This document shows positions 45,487-45,614 of a stretch of 45,614 nt of DNA, piece after piece. Every line of letters begins with the position of its first letter. Position 1 is the first letter of the stretch. The position numbers and the translations under genes were made by a program. The notes beneath the pieces are model-generated. The model saw only the letters and a list, made by a program, of their open reading frames with translations. It was not told the origin of the DNA and searched no databases. The stretch comes from Deltaproteobacteria bacterium. Lineage in GTDB: Bacteria; Myxococcota; JACRCW01. The stretch is from contig JACRCW010000036.1 of NCBI GenBank assembly GCA_016218805.1, positions 1 to 45,614 of the forward strand, in the 5' to 3' direction.

Positions 45487-45614
45487 ACGGACCAGGCACC
45501 CATTGGGCCCCGGGCTCGGCAGGAGCCTCGCCCTCCCGACGGTGTCGTCGTCGATGGAGCCCCACGGGAGGACCAGGCACCCATTGGGCCCCGGGCTCGG
45601 CAGGAGCCTCGCCC
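45487..45614. repeat. Dispersed repeat, two tandem copies (copies B and C)
   Basis: An 81-bp unit starts at 45489 (GGACCAGGCACCCATTGGGC then CCCGGGCTCGGCAGGAGCC) and again at 45570. The second copy is cut by the window edge. About 80 bp are shared with the element at 28603. Confidence 0.75.

Overview
The window is high-GC bacterial DNA with strong G/C third positions, Shine-Dalgarno-led genes and frequent GTG or TTG starts. Several surface proteins combine a lipobox, a small Cys-rich knot, a long Ser/Ala linker and a beta-rich domain. Together with PPC, choice-of-anchor D and MopE-type (DEDCNG) repeats, a decaheme cytochrome, a chitinase and NorR-type regulation, this points to a Myxococcota-like (former Deltaproteobacteria) organism. 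That assignment is an inference from gene style; no rRNA or tRNA is present.

Layout. 1-6.7 kb: two secreted Cys-rich proteins (the first lacks its start and appears frameshifted), a VOC protein, a methyltransferase, a TPR lipoprotein and a small exported protein. 6.7-6.95 kb: a 45-bp tandem repeat. 6.95-19.9 kb: a nitric-oxide gene cluster. 19.9-24.6 kb: two modular lipoproteins. 24.6-28.6 kb: YbjQ, an alpha-toroid protein, an SPFH-GYF protein and a zinc-ribbon membrane protein. 28.6-28.8 kb: a dispersed repeat. 28.9-35.6 kb: an exported protein, a Lys-tailed lipoprotein, a parvulin and a decaheme OmcA/MtrC-type cytochrome with a collagen-like stalk. 36.2-43.4 kb: a low-complexity intergenic stretch, a PPC-like lipoprotein, a Sel1-redoxin fusion and a multidomain GH18 chitinase. 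44.2-45.5 kb: a small protein and a FIST-like protein, then more copies of the dispersed repeat.

The centrepiece is 6956-19860. A leftward operon encodes a degenerate heme-copper oxidase (HCO) paralogue, a 47-residue membrane peptide, a CuA subunit II, a B-type HCO subunit I whose active-site Tyr is Gln, a membrane-anchored SCO protein, a cytochrome b/ferredoxin/FlpD-like fusion and a lipoprotein cytochrome c. It is divergent from an Rrf2 regulator with Fe-S-type cysteines, and two ATGGAC-N6-GTCCAT inverted repeats lie between them. A second leftward operon (DUF2249, double DUF2249, another HCO-like membrane protein, DUF59/MIP18) is divergent from norR and a RIC-type di-iron repair gene. That intergenic region carries three TGTC-N5-GACA sites, which fit the GT-N7-AC NorR enhancer rule. 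The simplest reading is a respiratory NO reductase of the eNOR type with its electron-supply, copper-loading, Fe-S-repair and NO-sensing genes together. The b-cytochrome/ferredoxin/FlpD fusion and the two HCO paralogues with altered ligands are the parts least explained by known systems.
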